DNA from: Bacteroidaceae bacterium
Lineage (GTDB): Bacteria; Bacteroidota; Bacteroidia; Bacteroidales; Bacteroidaceae
Direction: 5' to 3'
NCBI GenBank assembly: GCA_017383485.1
Contig: JAFNXM010000005.1
Span: forward strand, 1 to 64,000
DNA length: 64,000 nucleotides
Shown here: positions 8,902-17,861 of the stretch, piece after piece
How the letters are laid out: every line of letters begins with the position of its first letter
Numbering within the stretch: the first letter of the stretch is position 1
Translations under genes and position numbers: made by a program
Notes under the pieces: generated by a model
The model's input: only the letters and a program-made list of their open reading frames with translations
Databases searched by the model: none
Told to the model about the DNA's origin: nothing

Positions 8902-10032
8902 CTATTTCGCCTCCTGTTGCCACGCACAGACCATGCGGGGATTGCCGTAGGCGTCGTGGCGCAGTGTGGCACCGGCGAGTCCTGCCTGCTCGAAGGCGGC
9001 TATGGTTTCGGCAGCATAGGCGCGATTGATCTCGACCATCAGCAGACCGCCGGGCACCAGGGCGCGACGAGCCAATTGGGCCAGGGCGCAATAGAACAGC
9101 ATGGGATCGGCATCGGGCACAAACAGGGCGGTGTGAGGTTCGTAGTCCAGCACGTGCGCCTCCATATCACCGCGCTCGCTGTCGCAGATATAGGGCGGAT
9201 TGCTGACGATGATGTGATAGCGATCGGCGACGGCGACGGTGTCGAGGGCGTCCTGCTGGCGAAATTTGATCTGAGCACCGTGGCGCAAGGCGTTCTGTCG
9301 TGCGATATTTAATGCTTCCTCAGAGATGTCCCAAGCCTCGATTTGCCACTCCGCCCCCAAAGCCAGCGCCAGGGATACGGCTATGCAACCGCTACCCGTA
9401 CCGACGTCGAGCAAGGTTTTTTCTTCTTTCAGCAAGGTTTTTTCTTCTTTCGAAAAAGTCTCCCCCTCTTCACGTTTGATTTGATCTTCTCCCAAGGCAT
9501 TTTCCCCTTCTTTCAACAAGGTCTTTTCTTCTTCAAAAAAAGTCTGACCTTTTTTCAACGAGGCCTGACCTTTTTTCAACGAGGTCAGACCTTTTTCAAA
9601 CGAGGCCTTTTCTTTTTCTATCCCCTCTCGGTCGGGGCAAAAATGTGTCTGGACTTCTGCCACACACCATTGCACCAATTCCTCGGTCTCGGGACGTGGG
9701 ATCAGGGTGGAGGAATCTACGATAAAGGAGCGACCACAGAATTTCGCTTCGCCCAGGGCATATTGCAAGGGCACGCCTTCGCCCAAAGATTGCAAAATAG
9801 ATAGCAGGCGCTGGCACTCGTCCGGAGAAAAATACCTAACTTTGTCGACGTACACATCAGTGCGCCCTATGTCGAAGGCGTCCTCGAGCAACACAAAGGC
9901 CAGGGCACGTGCTTCGCCCACGTCGTAGCGTGCCGAAATAGCGCCGACGATCTGACGGTGCAATTGTCCCAGGGCTATGTCGCCAGGAGCGATAGGGCAG
10001 GAGGAAATAGAGGGGGTGTCTGAGGTGTACAT
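8902..10032 (-). CDS. prmC: Peptide chain release factor N5-glutamine methyltransferase with heptad-repeat insert
   Basis: PrmC methylates the Gln of the GGQ motif in release factors RF1 and RF2, using SAM, in the cytoplasm. The helical N-terminal domain covers residues 1-125 (IPRPETEEL at 111-119), motif I is DVGTGSG near 209-215, and the catalytic NPPY is at 278-281. The 376-aa length is about 90 more than usual. The excess is a charged segment (residues about 137-206) made of about ten heptads of the type x-A/T-S/F/L-L/F-K-K/E-G, encoded by the family 1 minisatellite. The start at 10032 is chosen because the frame further upstream overlaps ribD; ATG at 10038 is an alternative. A -7 box TAATTTTG (10051-10058) implies a very short leader. 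Confidence 0.93.
   Translation of the reverse strand: MYTSDTPSISSCPIAPGDIALGQLHRQIVGAISARYDVGEARALAFVLLEDAFDIGRTDVYVDKVRYFSPDECQRLLSILQSLGEGVPLQYALGEAKFCGRSFIVDSSTLIPRPETEELVQWCVAEVQTHFCPDREGIEKEKASFEKGLTSLKKGQASLKKGQTFFEEEKTLLKEGENALGEDQIKREEGETFSKEEKTLLKEEKTLLDVGTGSGCIAVSLALALGAEWQIEAWDISEEALNIARQNALRHGAQIKFRQQDALDTVAVADRYHIIVSNPPYICDSERGDMEAHVLDYEPHTALFVPDADPMLFYCALAQLARRALVPGGLLMVEINRAYAAETIAAFEQAGLAGATLRHDAYGNPRMVCAWQQEAK
9415..9624 (-). repeat. Family 1 minisatellite inside prmC
   Basis: Units such as gaccttttttcaacgaggcc (about 21 bases) are repeated in the prmC frame and read as seven-residue units (TSLKKGQ, ASLKKGQ, TFFEEEK, TLLKEGE, and so on). The sequence is the same T-rich CGAGG family seen in intergenic spaces here. 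All changes keep frame. The last unit, KTLLDVG, runs into the natural SAM-binding motif. Confidence 0.85.
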
Positions 10033-10068
10033 AAGCATTTGATAGTACTGCAAAATTACGAAGAAAAT

Positions 10069-11166
10069 ATGAATCCACAGGAAAATCACGAGAAATGGAT
10101 GCGCCGCTGCATACAGTTGGCGCGCGGTGGCGAAATGAATGCTGCGCCCAATCCTATGGTGGGTGCCGTGATCGTACACCGCGACCGTATCATCGGCGAG
10201 GGTTTCCATATCTGTTGTGGCAAGGCGCATGCCGAAGTCAATGCCGTGAAATCGGTGAAGGAGAGCGACCGCCCACTGTTACAGGAGAGCACAATCTACG
10301 TCAGCCTGGAACCCTGCGCGCACTATGGCCGCACGCCGCCCTGTGCCGAACTGATCATTCGCACTGGCATCCCTCGCGTGGTGGTGGGTTGCGTGGATCC
10401 TTTCTCAAAGGTCGCAGGCCGCGGCATACAGATGCTGCGCGATGCCGGTGTGGAAGTCATCGTCGGGGTGCTGGAACAGGAGTGCCAGGCGCTGAATCGT
10501 CGCTTCATCGTCAGTCATGCACAGGGCCGCCCGTTCATCACGCTGAAGTGGGCCGTATCTGCAGATGGTTTCATCGGACGCTGGCGCGAGGACGACGAGG
10601 ACCCTTCTGCCGAGAATACAGACAATACGCCAGAGGACTGCGAGTGTCGTAAATCCGGAAATGTGGTAAATCGTGAACCCAATCATCCGGCGCCGTGCAC
10701 TACGCCCTGTGCCCCCGTCGCCTTGTCTTCGTCACACTCGTCGATACGTGTGCATCACCAGCGAGCTACTCACGACGCCATCCTGGTGGGACATACCACG
10801 CTGCTGTCCGATCGCCCCTCGCTCACCACTCGATTGTGGGACGGGCCGTCGCCTCTGCGCGTGGTGCTGGGCAACCCTTCCGAGGGCGAATTGCCTGCAG
10901 GATTCGAGGCCTTCTCGGACATCGACACCCTGCTCGTAGCGCTCAATCAGCGCGGCGTGCAATCGCTCCTGGTCGAGGGCGGCTGTCAGACGTTGCAGTC
11001 CTTCATCGACCGCGGTCTGTGGGATGAGGCCTGGCGCGAACTCTCGCCCGTAGTGCTGGGCAGCGGCGTACCTGGTCCGCGTATGCCGGTGGGTGTGAGC
11101 CGTAGTACGATGCAACGCTTCGGACGCACCGTGGAATTTTGGCAAAACTGGCAGAACGACAACTAA
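10069..11166 (+). CDS. ribD: Bifunctional riboflavin deaminase/reductase
   Basis: RibD carries out two cytoplasmic steps of riboflavin synthesis: deamination of the diaminohydroxy-pyrimidine intermediate and NADPH reduction of its ribose side chain. The N-terminal CMP/dCMP deaminase domain shows the zinc site HAEVNA and PCAHYGRTPPC. The reductase domain starts near residue 165 (TLKWAVSADGFIG). A segment near residues 185-220 is rich in Asp, Glu, Asn and Pro and looks like a flexible insertion in the reductase domain. ATG at 10069 begins MNPQENHEKWMRRCIQLA; an upstream ATG at 10039 would overlap the prmC start. The 365-aa length is normal. The gene is divergent from prmC with about 36 bases between starts. 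Confidence 0.95.
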   Translation: MNPQENHEKWMRRCIQLARGGEMNAAPNPMVGAVIVHRDRIIGEGFHICCGKAHAEVNAVKSVKESDRPLLQESTIYVSLEPCAHYGRTPPCAELIIRTGIPRVVVGCVDPFSKVAGRGIQMLRDAGVEVIVGVLEQECQALNRRFIVSHAQGRPFITLKWAVSADGFIGRWREDDEDPSAENTDNTPEDCECRKSGNVVNREPNHPAPCTTPCAPVALSSSHSSIRVHHQRATHDAILVGHTTLLSDRPSLTTRLWDGPSPLRVVLGNPSEGELPAGFEAFSDIDTLLVALNQRGVQSLLVEGGCQTLQSFIDRGLWDEAWRELSPVVLGSGVPGPRMPVGVSRSTMQRFGRTVEFWQNWQNDN

Positions 11167-11258
11167 TCTTGCCGCCTCTATAATATAGGCGGGCACTGAT
11201 CAGAATGGGTATTTATGCTGGAATTTTAATCCTAATCCTTCATTAAAACAGAACAACT

Positions 11259-11678
11259 ATGCAACAGAACCACCTATGTATGAAAAAGTCGCCAAGCCAG
11301 ATCGACTCGCTGGGCGAATATGAAGTGTTTGTATTCGGCAGCAATCTGGCTGGCCGGCACGGCGGCGGCGCTGCACGCCACGCTTACAATAAATTTGGCG
11401 CCGAGTGGGGCGTCGGTGTGGGCATGACGGGACAATGCTATGCCATCCCCACGATGCACGGCGGCGTGGAGGACATCCGCCCCTATGTGGACGACTTCGC
11501 AGCCTATGCCAAGGCGCATCCAGAACTGACCTTTCTCGTCACACGTATTGGCTGTGGCATCGCAGGCTTCCGCGACGAGGACATGGCACCCCTGTTTGTC
11601 GGTACGACAGCACTGGAAAATGTCGCCCTGCCTGCCCGATGGATCGAAATCCTTGAAGAAATGACGACCACAGAATAG
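11259..11678 (+). CDS. Small macro-like protein of the phage-type A1S_2505 kind
   Basis: The 139-aa protein contains VFGSNLAGRHGGGAARHA and TFLVTRIGCGIAGF, features of a small family found in phages and bacteria and distantly similar to macro domains (A1S_2505-like, from memory of the family). Such folds bind ADP-ribose-like ligands, but no activity is shown here. There is no signal peptide, so a cytoplasmic location is expected. The second Met at 11280 is an alternative start. It follows ribD by 92 bases on the same strand and is probably transcribed separately. Confidence 0.7.
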   Translation: MQQNHLCMKKSPSQIDSLGEYEVFVFGSNLAGRHGGGAARHAYNKFGAEWGVGVGMTGQCYAIPTMHGGVEDIRPYVDDFAAYAKAHPELTFLVTRIGCGIAGFRDEDMAPLFVGTTALENVALPARWIEILEEMTTTE

Positions 11679-11988
11679 CAAGGTGAAATAAACCAAAACT
11701 CAATAGAGAGAAAAACTAAGAGCCATCTGCCACAGACTGCATAAAAGGTGCAACAAACGGGTTGCAACGTTGTAGGAATTTGATGGCAAAAACAGAATGA
11801 TTGGCTTGAAACGTTGGGAACAAGAGGTACTTTGACAACAAAAACACTACCTTTGCATTATCCCTGGTGAGCAAAACCTTCCGCAGGACTTGCTAGGGAA
11901 TCTGCAAGGCGAATGAGAAACTTTGCAGGACCTGCGAGAAATTGCACGACACTGCGGACAAAGTAATAAACCCTTAAAACAGAAAAAA
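11679..11988. other. Intergenic stretch before the DUF1232 gene
   Basis: It contains a -7 box TACCTTTG at 11848-11855 and, downstream, related short blocks (ccgcaggacttgc, ttgcaggacctgcg) that could pair in the leader. No coding sequence with support was found. Confidence 0.4.
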
Positions 11989-12417
11989 ATGATGACAACT
12001 ATTTGCCTCCTAATCTTAGCCTACTACATCTTGGGCAAAGACACCAGTGCGCTACGTCAAAGACTGAGAAACGTAGATTGGCACAAGAAAATCAGTGACC
12101 TCGTGGACAAGGTGCGCCCCTGGGCACTGAAGGCGGGACGTGTAGCAGCACGACCAATACTGCAATTCTACTACGTATTGCAAGATGAGAAAACTTCCAG
12201 TTTGGACCGCATCTTGATCTATGCCGCTATTGCCTACACCATACTGCCGATGGACTTTATACCCCGCTCGGTGTTCAAAGTGCTGGGCATATTGGACGAC
12301 GGCGTAGCAGTGATGTATGTCTACAAGAAGGTCAAGAAATATATCACCCCCGAGATCAATGCACGCGTGGACAGGACGCTCGACGAATGGTTTGGCGTGG
12401 AGTACGTGATGGTATAG
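11989..12417 (+). CDS. DUF1232 (YkvA-like) membrane protein
   Basis: The 142-aa protein has a hydrophobic N terminus (residues 3-12) and a DUF1232 core (DRILIYAAIAYTILPMDFIPRS, then LGILDDGVAVMYVYKKV). Proteins with this domain are small membrane-associated proteins of unknown function. ATG at 11989 is preferred over the in-frame ATG at 11923 because the upstream 22 residues are basic and polar and unlike the family, and because the start then directly begins the hydrophobic segment. The strong terminator at 12510-12546 follows. Confidence 0.8.
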   Translation: MMTTICLLILAYYILGKDTSALRQRLRNVDWHKKISDLVDKVRPWALKAGRVAARPILQFYYVLQDEKTSSLDRILIYAAIAYTILPMDFIPRSVFKVLGILDDGVAVMYVYKKVKKYITPEINARVDRTLDEWFGVEYVMV

Positions 12418-12509
12418 ATGAAAGAAGAATTCCTCAGAAAATAGAAATACCAAAACAGATCGCACGAAGCGCAGGTGATATTTGACCTATACGCCTAATA
12501 TTTGTATAC

Positions 12510-12546
12510 AAAAATCCCTCCGGACTATGCATCCGGAGGGATTTTT
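12510..12546. terminator. Bidirectional terminator between the DUF1232 gene and hisS
   Basis: AAAAATCCCTCCGGA and TCCGGAGGGATTTTT are perfect inverted repeats of 15 bases around a 7-base loop. A/T runs on both sides let it serve both the plus-strand gene and minus-strand hisS. Confidence 0.95.
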
Positions 12547-12648
12547 ATTTTCTACCATCAAGGGGCTCAGCAACTCGCTCCTGCGATAAGGATGAGAGAT
12601 GGCTGGTCTGATGGATTTTGTTTTAGCGTTGAAATAGAATACGGCGCC

Positions 12649-14025
12649 TTATCCCTTAATCTTGGCGATTACTTCGTCGATGGTCAGTTGCATTTGCTCG
12701 CCGGTGTTCATGTTTTTCAACGACACGACGCCTTGTTGCATTTCGTTCTCGCCCACCAGCGCTACGTAGGGCACTGCGCCAGCGTTGGCGTAACTCATTT
12801 GCTTCTTCATCTTGGCAGCGTCGGGATAGACTTCTGCCGAGATGCCAGCGGCGCGTACCTGTTGTGCCAGGCGCAGACAGTGTGCGGCCTCGGCGGCGCC
12901 AAAGTTGATGAAGAGCAGTTGTGTGGCTGTGGTAGCAGCGGCTGGGTAGAGATCGAGTTGGTTGAGCACGTCGTAGATACGGTCGGCGCCAAACGAGATG
13001 CCCACGCCGCTCAAGCCGGGCAGACCGAAGATGCCGGTCAGGTTGTCATAGCGACCGCCGCCGGTGATCGAACCGATTAGTACGTCGAGGGCTTTCACTT
13101 CGAAGATGCAACCTGTGTAGTAGTTCAGACCGCGTGCCAAGGTCAAGTCGAAGTCTACCTCGTTGCGCAGTGCTGAGTTGCCGTCGGCGTCGGTCAGTGC
13201 ATTGAGTACGAATTCCACTTCTTCGCAACCCTTGAGTCCTACCTCAGAAGCGGCGAGGACTTGGCGCATAGTTTGGAGTTTTTCCACGTTGGTGCCCGAG
13301 AGGTTGATCACGGGTTGGAGGGTTTCCACCTGTGCGTCGCTCAATCCTGCTGCACGCAGTTCGTCGTTGACTTTGTCGATACCTATTTTGTCCAACTTGT
13401 CGATGGCTACGGTGATATCCACGATTTTGTCCGCCGCACCGATGATTTCTGCCATGCCGGTCAGGATCTTGCGGTTGTTGATCTTGATGCTGACGCGGAT
13501 GCCAAAGCGTGTGAAGACTTCGTCGATGATTTGCATCAATTCCACTTCGTTCAGGAGCGAGTCCGAACCAACTACGTCGGCGTCGCATTGATAGAATTCG
13601 CGGTAGCGTCCCTTTTGTGGACGGTCGGCGCGCCATACGGGCTGGATTTGGTAGCGCTTGAAAGGCATTTGCAATTCGTCGCGGTGCTGTACGACGAAGC
13701 GTGCGAAGGGCACGGTCAAGTCGTAGCGCAAGCCCTTTTCGCAGAATTTCGATGCCAATTGTGCTGCGGATTTTTCGTTATAATCTTCTGCGGGCACGTT
13801 CTTTTTGAAGTCGCCCGAGTTGAGTATTTTGAACAAGAGTTTGTCTCCTTCTTCGCCATACTTACCCATCAGTGTCGATAGGTTTTCCATCGCAGGCGTT
13901 TCGATTTGGCGGAAGCCGTAGAGTGCATATACGCTGCGGATGGTGTCGAAGATGTAGTTGCGGCGCGCCATTTCGACGGTGTTGAAGTCGCGCGTGCCTT
14001 TAGGGATGGATGGTTTTTGTGCCAT
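12649..14025 (-). CDS. hisS: Histidyl-tRNA synthetase
   Basis: HisS charges tRNA-His with histidine in the cytoplasm. The 458-aa protein shows the class II core: motif 1 region near residues 10-60 (PKGTRDF), motif 2 with [19 protein letters not shown], the HisA signature [15 protein letters not shown], and motif 3 [15 protein letters not shown]. The C-terminal anticodon-binding domain starts near residue 365. Length and domain order are normal. A family 2 minisatellite (14048-14107) lies directly upstream, between its start codon and the end of the nuclease operon. Confidence 0.97.
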   Translation of the reverse strand: MAQKPSIPKGTRDFNTVEMARRNYIFDTIRSVYALYGFRQIETPAMENLSTLMGKYGEEGDKLLFKILNSGDFKKNVPAEDYNEKSAAQLASKFCEKGLRYDLTVPFARFVVQHRDELQMPFKRYQIQPVWRADRPQKGRYREFYQCDADVVGSDSLLNEVELMQIIDEVFTRFGIRVSIKINNRKILTGMAEIIGAADKIVDITVAIDKLDKIGIDKVNDELRAAGLSDAQVETLQPVINLSGTNVEKLQTMRQVLAASEVGLKGCEEVEFVLNALTDADGNSALRNEVDFDLTLARGLNYYTGCIFEVKALDVLIGSITGGGRYDNLTGIFGLPGLSGVGISFGADRIYDVLNQLDLYPAAATTATQLLFINFGAAEAAHCLRLAQQVRAAGISAEVYPDAAKMKKQMSYANAGAVPYVALVGENEMQQGVVSLKNMNTGEQMQLTIDEVIAKIKG

Positions 14026-14047
14026 GTGTTATTGTTGTGTTGTTTTT

Positions 14048-14107
14048 TAAAGTCTTTAAGGTCTCTAAAGTCTTTAAGGTCTCTAAAGGCCTTAAGGACT
14101 TTAGGGG
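14048..14107. repeat. 9-bp AAGTCTTTA minisatellite (family 2), copy 1
   Basis: About six units close to tctttaagg/tctctaaag follow one another. Related arrays are at 17794-17850 and 18316-18373. The AAGG and CCTT blocks are self-complementary and could fold in RNA. This copy lies after the last gene of the nuclease operon and before hisS. Confidence 0.85.
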
Positions 14108-14122
14108 CTCAGAACATTCCTC

Positions 14123-15232
14123 TTACTTAGCCTCCTTCACCAGATAGACGATGGTGGGCAGGTGGTCGCTGTAACCATTGAGCCATACGCCGCCGGCATG
14201 GGTACGTTTGGGATTGCCGCGGTAGCGTCCTTCCTGTTGGAACAGGTAGTCGCGCACGAAGACTTCGTGGCGGTGGTACACCAATCGGCTGCGGTCGTCG
14301 CTCATCAGATTGCCGCTCAATACGATTTGGTCGAACAGATTCCACTTGCCGTCGTAGAGTAACGAGCCCTGACCTACTTTGTAGAGGGTCTCCCACCAGG
14401 GGTTGAAGGTCGAGTGAGCGTCCTTCACATCCTTGATGCGGTGCACACATTGCAGGGATTTTGTCATGCTGGGGTCAGATGGATCGTCGTTCATATCGCC
14501 CATGATGATGATTTTGGACTCGGGGTCGAGCGACAGCAATGCTTCCTTGAGGTGGTACACCTGATAGGCTGCACGTTCGCGGGCGAAACTGCCTGCTGCT
14601 CTCGAGGGCCAGTGATTGACGATCACGTGTACGCGCTCGCCGCCCAGACGTCCTGTAGCCACCAGGAAGCCGCGTGTGATATAGGTGGTATCGCCGCGCA
14701 GGACTGAGTCGGGCACGATCTTGCCGCCCTTGACCGAGAAGCCCAGATCTACCTCGGGTTGATCTTTGTCCAGATAGAAATAGGGCACCAGCATACTGCT
14801 TTCCAGTTTGAACAGACGGGGATTGTAGAGCACGGCACATTCCACACCGCGGCGGTCGGGTCCGTCGTAGTGCACGATTTGCAGGTTGCGATCGCGCAGT
14901 GCTGGTTCCTTCACCAGATCTTCCAATACCTTGCGGTTCTCAATTTCCGACACGCCCATCACGGCAGCGCCCAACGGATGCTTGTCGGTGCAGAGTTCGC
15001 TCAGTACTTTCGACATATTCTTCAGTTTGGCTTCGTACTTCATCTTGCCCCATTTGTTTTTACCATCGGGCAGGAATTCGTAGTCGTTTTTGCCATAGTC
15101 GTGCACCGTGTCGAAGAGGTTTTCCAGGTTGTAGAAAGCCACGCCGTAGAGGGCATATTTCTTGCCCGACTGAGCTGAAGCGGTCAGTGTCGCACACAAT
15201 ACCAGCAGTATTACAGAAAATATCTTTCGCAT
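14123..15232 (-). CDS. Exported endonuclease/exonuclease/phosphatase (EEP) family protein
   Basis: The 369-aa protein has a signal peptide (residues 1-20, TASAQ). The EEP fold motifs are present in order: FYNLENLFDT, the metal-binding Glu in GVSEIENRKV, VIVNHWPSR, IIMGDMNDDP, and the terminal YSDHLPTIVY. EEP enzymes cut phosphodiester bonds in DNA, RNA or small substrates. With an exported location and a second nuclease just upstream in the operon, extracellular or periplasmic nucleic-acid breakdown is the most likely role (inference). It is the last gene of the minus-strand operon that starts with the TonB-dependent receptor. Confidence 0.88.
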   Translation of the reverse strand: MRKIFSVILLVLCATLTASAQSGKKYALYGVAFYNLENLFDTVHDYGKNDYEFLPDGKNKWGKMKYEAKLKNMSKVLSELCTDKHPLGAAVMGVSEIENRKVLEDLVKEPALRDRNLQIVHYDGPDRRGVECAVLYNPRLFKLESSMLVPYFYLDKDQPEVDLGFSVKGGKIVPDSVLRGDTTYITRGFLVATGRLGGERVHVIVNHWPSRAAGSFARERAAYQVYHLKEALLSLDPESKIIIMGDMNDDPSDPSMTKSLQCVHRIKDVKDAHSTFNPWWETLYKVGQGSLLYDGKWNLFDQIVLSGNLMSDDRSRLVYHRHEVFVRDYLFQQEGRYRGNPKRTHAGGVWLNGYSDHLPTIVYLVKEAK

Positions 15233-15407
15233 AGTCTTATAATGTATTTCAGCCTGATGCCAGGCAAATCTTTCGCAAAATTCTTAAAAAAAAACGAGAA
15301 AAGCACATATCGGTGCCGTTTATTTGGAAAAAATGTGCTTTCGGGTGGATCGGCGACACCGATAGTCGAGCGAGATGAGATACGCATCGCTTGTCGGATG
15401 CCTTGAC

Positions 15408-16328
15408 CTAACTGATACCCCAGGCGCTGAGGAAGGCCTCGCTTTCGACGACATTCTCGACGCGATCTGGCAGATTGTGGAAGAAGTTGATGCCGGTGAG
15501 CGTCTCGAGTTGGTCGATGCTGACGGCGTGGCTGCGTAGGATGGAGCGGGGGGCATAGGACGTGCCGTAGTCCTTGTGCTCCACCCACAAGCCGAGGGCC
15601 GAGTAGACACCGTTTTTCACCTTGAGCAACGCCATATAATAATACTTTGGCACCACGATGCGACCGCTCGACACGCGGCCGGAAATCATATTGTCGGCGA
15701 TGGTGCCGCCCTTGGCTACATACAGGGTGTCGGCGAAGGAGGCGTCGCGCCCTTTGTCCTGGACAAATTGCTCCAGCGTGACCCAATATTTCTGATTGAA
15801 GTTGCCGTTCATCGGCGACATGTTGGTGATGTAAAAGGTTTGGTCGTTGCCTTCGCGTGAGAACAGACGGTCGGCCGAAGCCACAAGGTGACCGTGGTCG
15901 TAGCCGTTGAATCGTGCATCATTCTCCAGCCCTACGGATTGTGGCAACAGGGGGTCGTGCGGATACTGCGGACGTATGCTGTAGTCCTTGCGGCTCACTG
16001 CCTTGGCACGCGTCTGTGCGTCGAAGCGGAATGCTACCCAGCGCGAGTGATAGGCAGCGCGATCATATTCGATGGTATAGTTGACGATGTCGCGGCCACC
16101 TACTTTGGTGCGATGCTCCAGCAGATCGTTGCCCGCCAGTGGCAGGGGCAATTCCAATCGGTGCGAGGCACCGCTAATGTCGCCACTCGTCGAACCCGAA
16201 TTGGGTGCATTGGTCGAGCCCAGATAATAGTCGTCGCCGTCGTCGCACGAAGCAAAAAAACCGAGTGCGAGGACTATCATCAGTGCAGAGATATGTCGAA
16301 TGGTCGAATGTAGGTGGGGATATTGCAT
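15408..16328 (-). CDS. DNA/RNA non-specific endonuclease lipoprotein (NUC1 type)
   Basis: The 306-aa protein has a lipoprotein signal (GFFASC, Cys near residue 28) and should sit on the cell envelope. The catalytic motif of this beta-beta-alpha metal nuclease family is DRGH; here it reads YDHGHLVASADRL, followed by TFYITNMSPMNGNFNQKYW, which supplies the metal-binding Asn. The Arg to His change keeps the catalytic His. The family degrades DNA and RNA without sequence preference. ATG at 16328 is chosen; an internal Met near residue 17 would still give a lipobox. It lies 175 bases upstream of the EEP gene on the same strand. Confidence 0.88.
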   Translation of the reverse strand: MQYPHLHSTIRHISALMIVLALGFFASCDDGDDYYLGSTNAPNSGSTSGDISGASHRLELPLPLAGNDLLEHRTKVGGRDIVNYTIEYDRAAYHSRWVAFRFDAQTRAKAVSRKDYSIRPQYPHDPLLPQSVGLENDARFNGYDHGHLVASADRLFSREGNDQTFYITNMSPMNGNFNQKYWVTLEQFVQDKGRDASFADTLYVAKGGTIADNMISGRVSSGRIVVPKYYYMALLKVKNGVYSALGLWVEHKDYGTSYAPRSILRSHAVSIDQLETLTGINFFHNLPDRVENVVESEAFLSAWGIS

Positions 16329-16348
16329 AGGGTGTCGAAATAAACCAA

Positions 16349-16435
16349 AGCCTTGTTGAAAAAAGGTTAACCTTTTTCAAAATAGGCCTAACCTTTTTTA
16401 AAATATGTCTAATGTTTTTTTTGAGATGTTTGACC
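16349..16435. repeat. Family 1 minisatellite, copy 2
   Basis: Blocks aaaaaaggttaacctttttc and ggcctaacctttttt repeat here, between the NUC1 gene and the anchor-type lipoprotein gene. They resemble the copies at 25465 and 63605. Confidence 0.65.
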
Positions 16436-16564
16436 TCTGTTTGTAGAAAGTATTGATCGCTCTGATAGGTTCAGAGACTTTTCAAACTTTGCCACAGAAA
16501 AAAGGAAAAGATAGGGACACCACCGAGGATGTCCCTATTATTATATATGAATAGATTCAGTGCA

Positions 16565-17740
16565 TTATTCTACCAAACCACCGTCTGCTGTAGATACAGT
16601 GAAGTCGTCGATCAGGACGTCCTTGCCTGGGTTCTTAGAGTTCATCACTACCCAGCAGATTTGTTGGTCTGCGTCGAGAGTGAATGTAGTTTCCACCTTA
16701 GTCCATTCAGTATTGCTCAAGCCATTGATGTAGCCATCCATGTACTTGTAACCGCTGCTGTTGATAGTACCGTCAGCATTGAATGTAGCATAGCCAGCAC
16801 GTACGCTTGCGCCGTCTGCTGTAGCCGCCTTAGCATAGAATGTCACGGTGTAAGTACCTGCCTTGTAAGTAGTTTCCTTGTAGCCAAGACGCTTGTTGCC
16901 AGAAGTTGCACCCTTCACCAATACAGAGTAAGAACCTGTGCGTGCATCAGTGCTTTGAGCCAATGTAGCGTTGCCAGCAGATGACTTTGGTTTCCATGAA
17001 GTAGGTACACCGCTTGTCCAGCTTTCGAAGCTACCATTTTCCACCAAACCGTCGCTTACTACTGGAGTATCGGGTGTATCGGGGATAACGGGTTCTTCTA
17101 CTTCAGGCACGTCTGAAGCCTTGCCTTGAGCGATGAGGAAATTCTTCACTTCCCATGTCGAACCGCTTGTAGCGTTGGTGTTGTAGCGGAATGCTACGCG
17201 TACTTTCTTGCCGAGGAATTCTGCAGGAACTTGCAAGTCTGCCTTGCTGAATGTGTTCCAGTCTTTGCCTTCAGTGTGAGTGCCGTTGAGCAAAGTCCAG
17301 CCTGCTGCAGGATTAGCTTCGTCGAAAGCAGCAGTGATGTACACTTGTTGGTTTTCCTGACCGCGGTCATAACGCAAGATGTATTCGTATGCCACGTGTG
17401 CTTCTGCCACGTTAGTCAAGTCGATTTCGGGGCTCACCAGGTAGTAAGTACCTGCAGTAGTCACCTTTGAAGCATTGTCATAACCAGTAGCCTTGGCAGT
17501 AGAGTAGTCGATCACCCAAGCGCCTTGACCATCTGTGGTGTAGTTCTTGAACTGACCGAGCGACTTTTCGAACGATTCTTCGTAAGGCAAAGTCACGCCG
17601 TTCACATTGTCGTCTACCTGTGTCGAATCGCTAGGATTTTCGGGCACGTCGGGAGTCACGTAGGGATCATCTACTTCTTCGCAAGAAGTGAATCCCACTG
17701 CGAGCATTGCTGCTGCAAAAAAGGATAAGAATTTTTTCAT
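16565..17740 (-). CDS. Lipoprotein with choice-of-anchor and carbohydrate-binding-like modules
   Basis: The 391-aa protein has a lipobox (GFTSC, Cys20). Residues about 45-205 resemble a choice-of-anchor J module (LPYEESFEKSLGQFKNYT, YYLVSPEIDL, VRVAFRYNT). After a Pro/Asp/Val-rich linker (VIPDTPDTPVV), residues about 235-390 resemble a carbohydrate-binding or jelly-roll module (LVENGSFESW, AGTYTVTFYAKA). No catalytic residues are evident. It is probably a surface ligand-binding partner of the receptor and nucleases in this operon (inference from position). Confidence 0.75.
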   Translation of the reverse strand: MKKFLSFFAAAMLAVGFTSCEEVDDPYVTPDVPENPSDSTQVDDNVNGVTLPYEESFEKSLGQFKNYTTDGQGAWVIDYSTAKATGYDNASKVTTAGTYYLVSPEIDLTNVAEAHVAYEYILRYDRGQENQQVYITAAFDEANPAAGWTLLNGTHTEGKDWNTFSKADLQVPAEFLGKKVRVAFRYNTNATSGSTWEVKNFLIAQGKASDVPEVEEPVIPDTPDTPVVSDGLVENGSFESWTSGVPTSWKPKSSAGNATLAQSTDARTGSYSVLVKGATSGNKRLGYKETTYKAGTYTVTFYAKAATADGASVRAGYATFNADGTINSSGYKYMDGYINGLSNTEWTKVETTFTLDADQQICWVVMNSKNPGKDVLIDDFTVSTADGGLVE

Positions 17741-17793
17741 GATGATTATTATTAAAATTTAAGGGTTTGTTGATTTTCTATGGGGAGGGGGAG

Positions 17794-17850
17794 GGTCTTT
17801 AAGGACCTTAAGGACTTTAGAGACCTTAGAAACTTTAGAGACCTTATAGT
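17794..17850. repeat. Family 2 minisatellite, copy 2
   Basis: Units of tctttaagg, accttaagg and actttagag repeat in the spacer between the 142-aa lipoprotein gene and the anchor-type lipoprotein gene. Confidence 0.8.
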
Positions 17851-17861
17851 CCTTCTTCTTT

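Noticed and set aside
8851-9804. Plus-strand Phe-rich frames opposite prmC
   Set aside because: They come from the reverse reading of the prmC repeat array.
11161-11195. Hairpin after ribD (gccgcct/aggcggg) as a terminator
   Set aside because: The pairing is short and no T run follows, so it is not listed.
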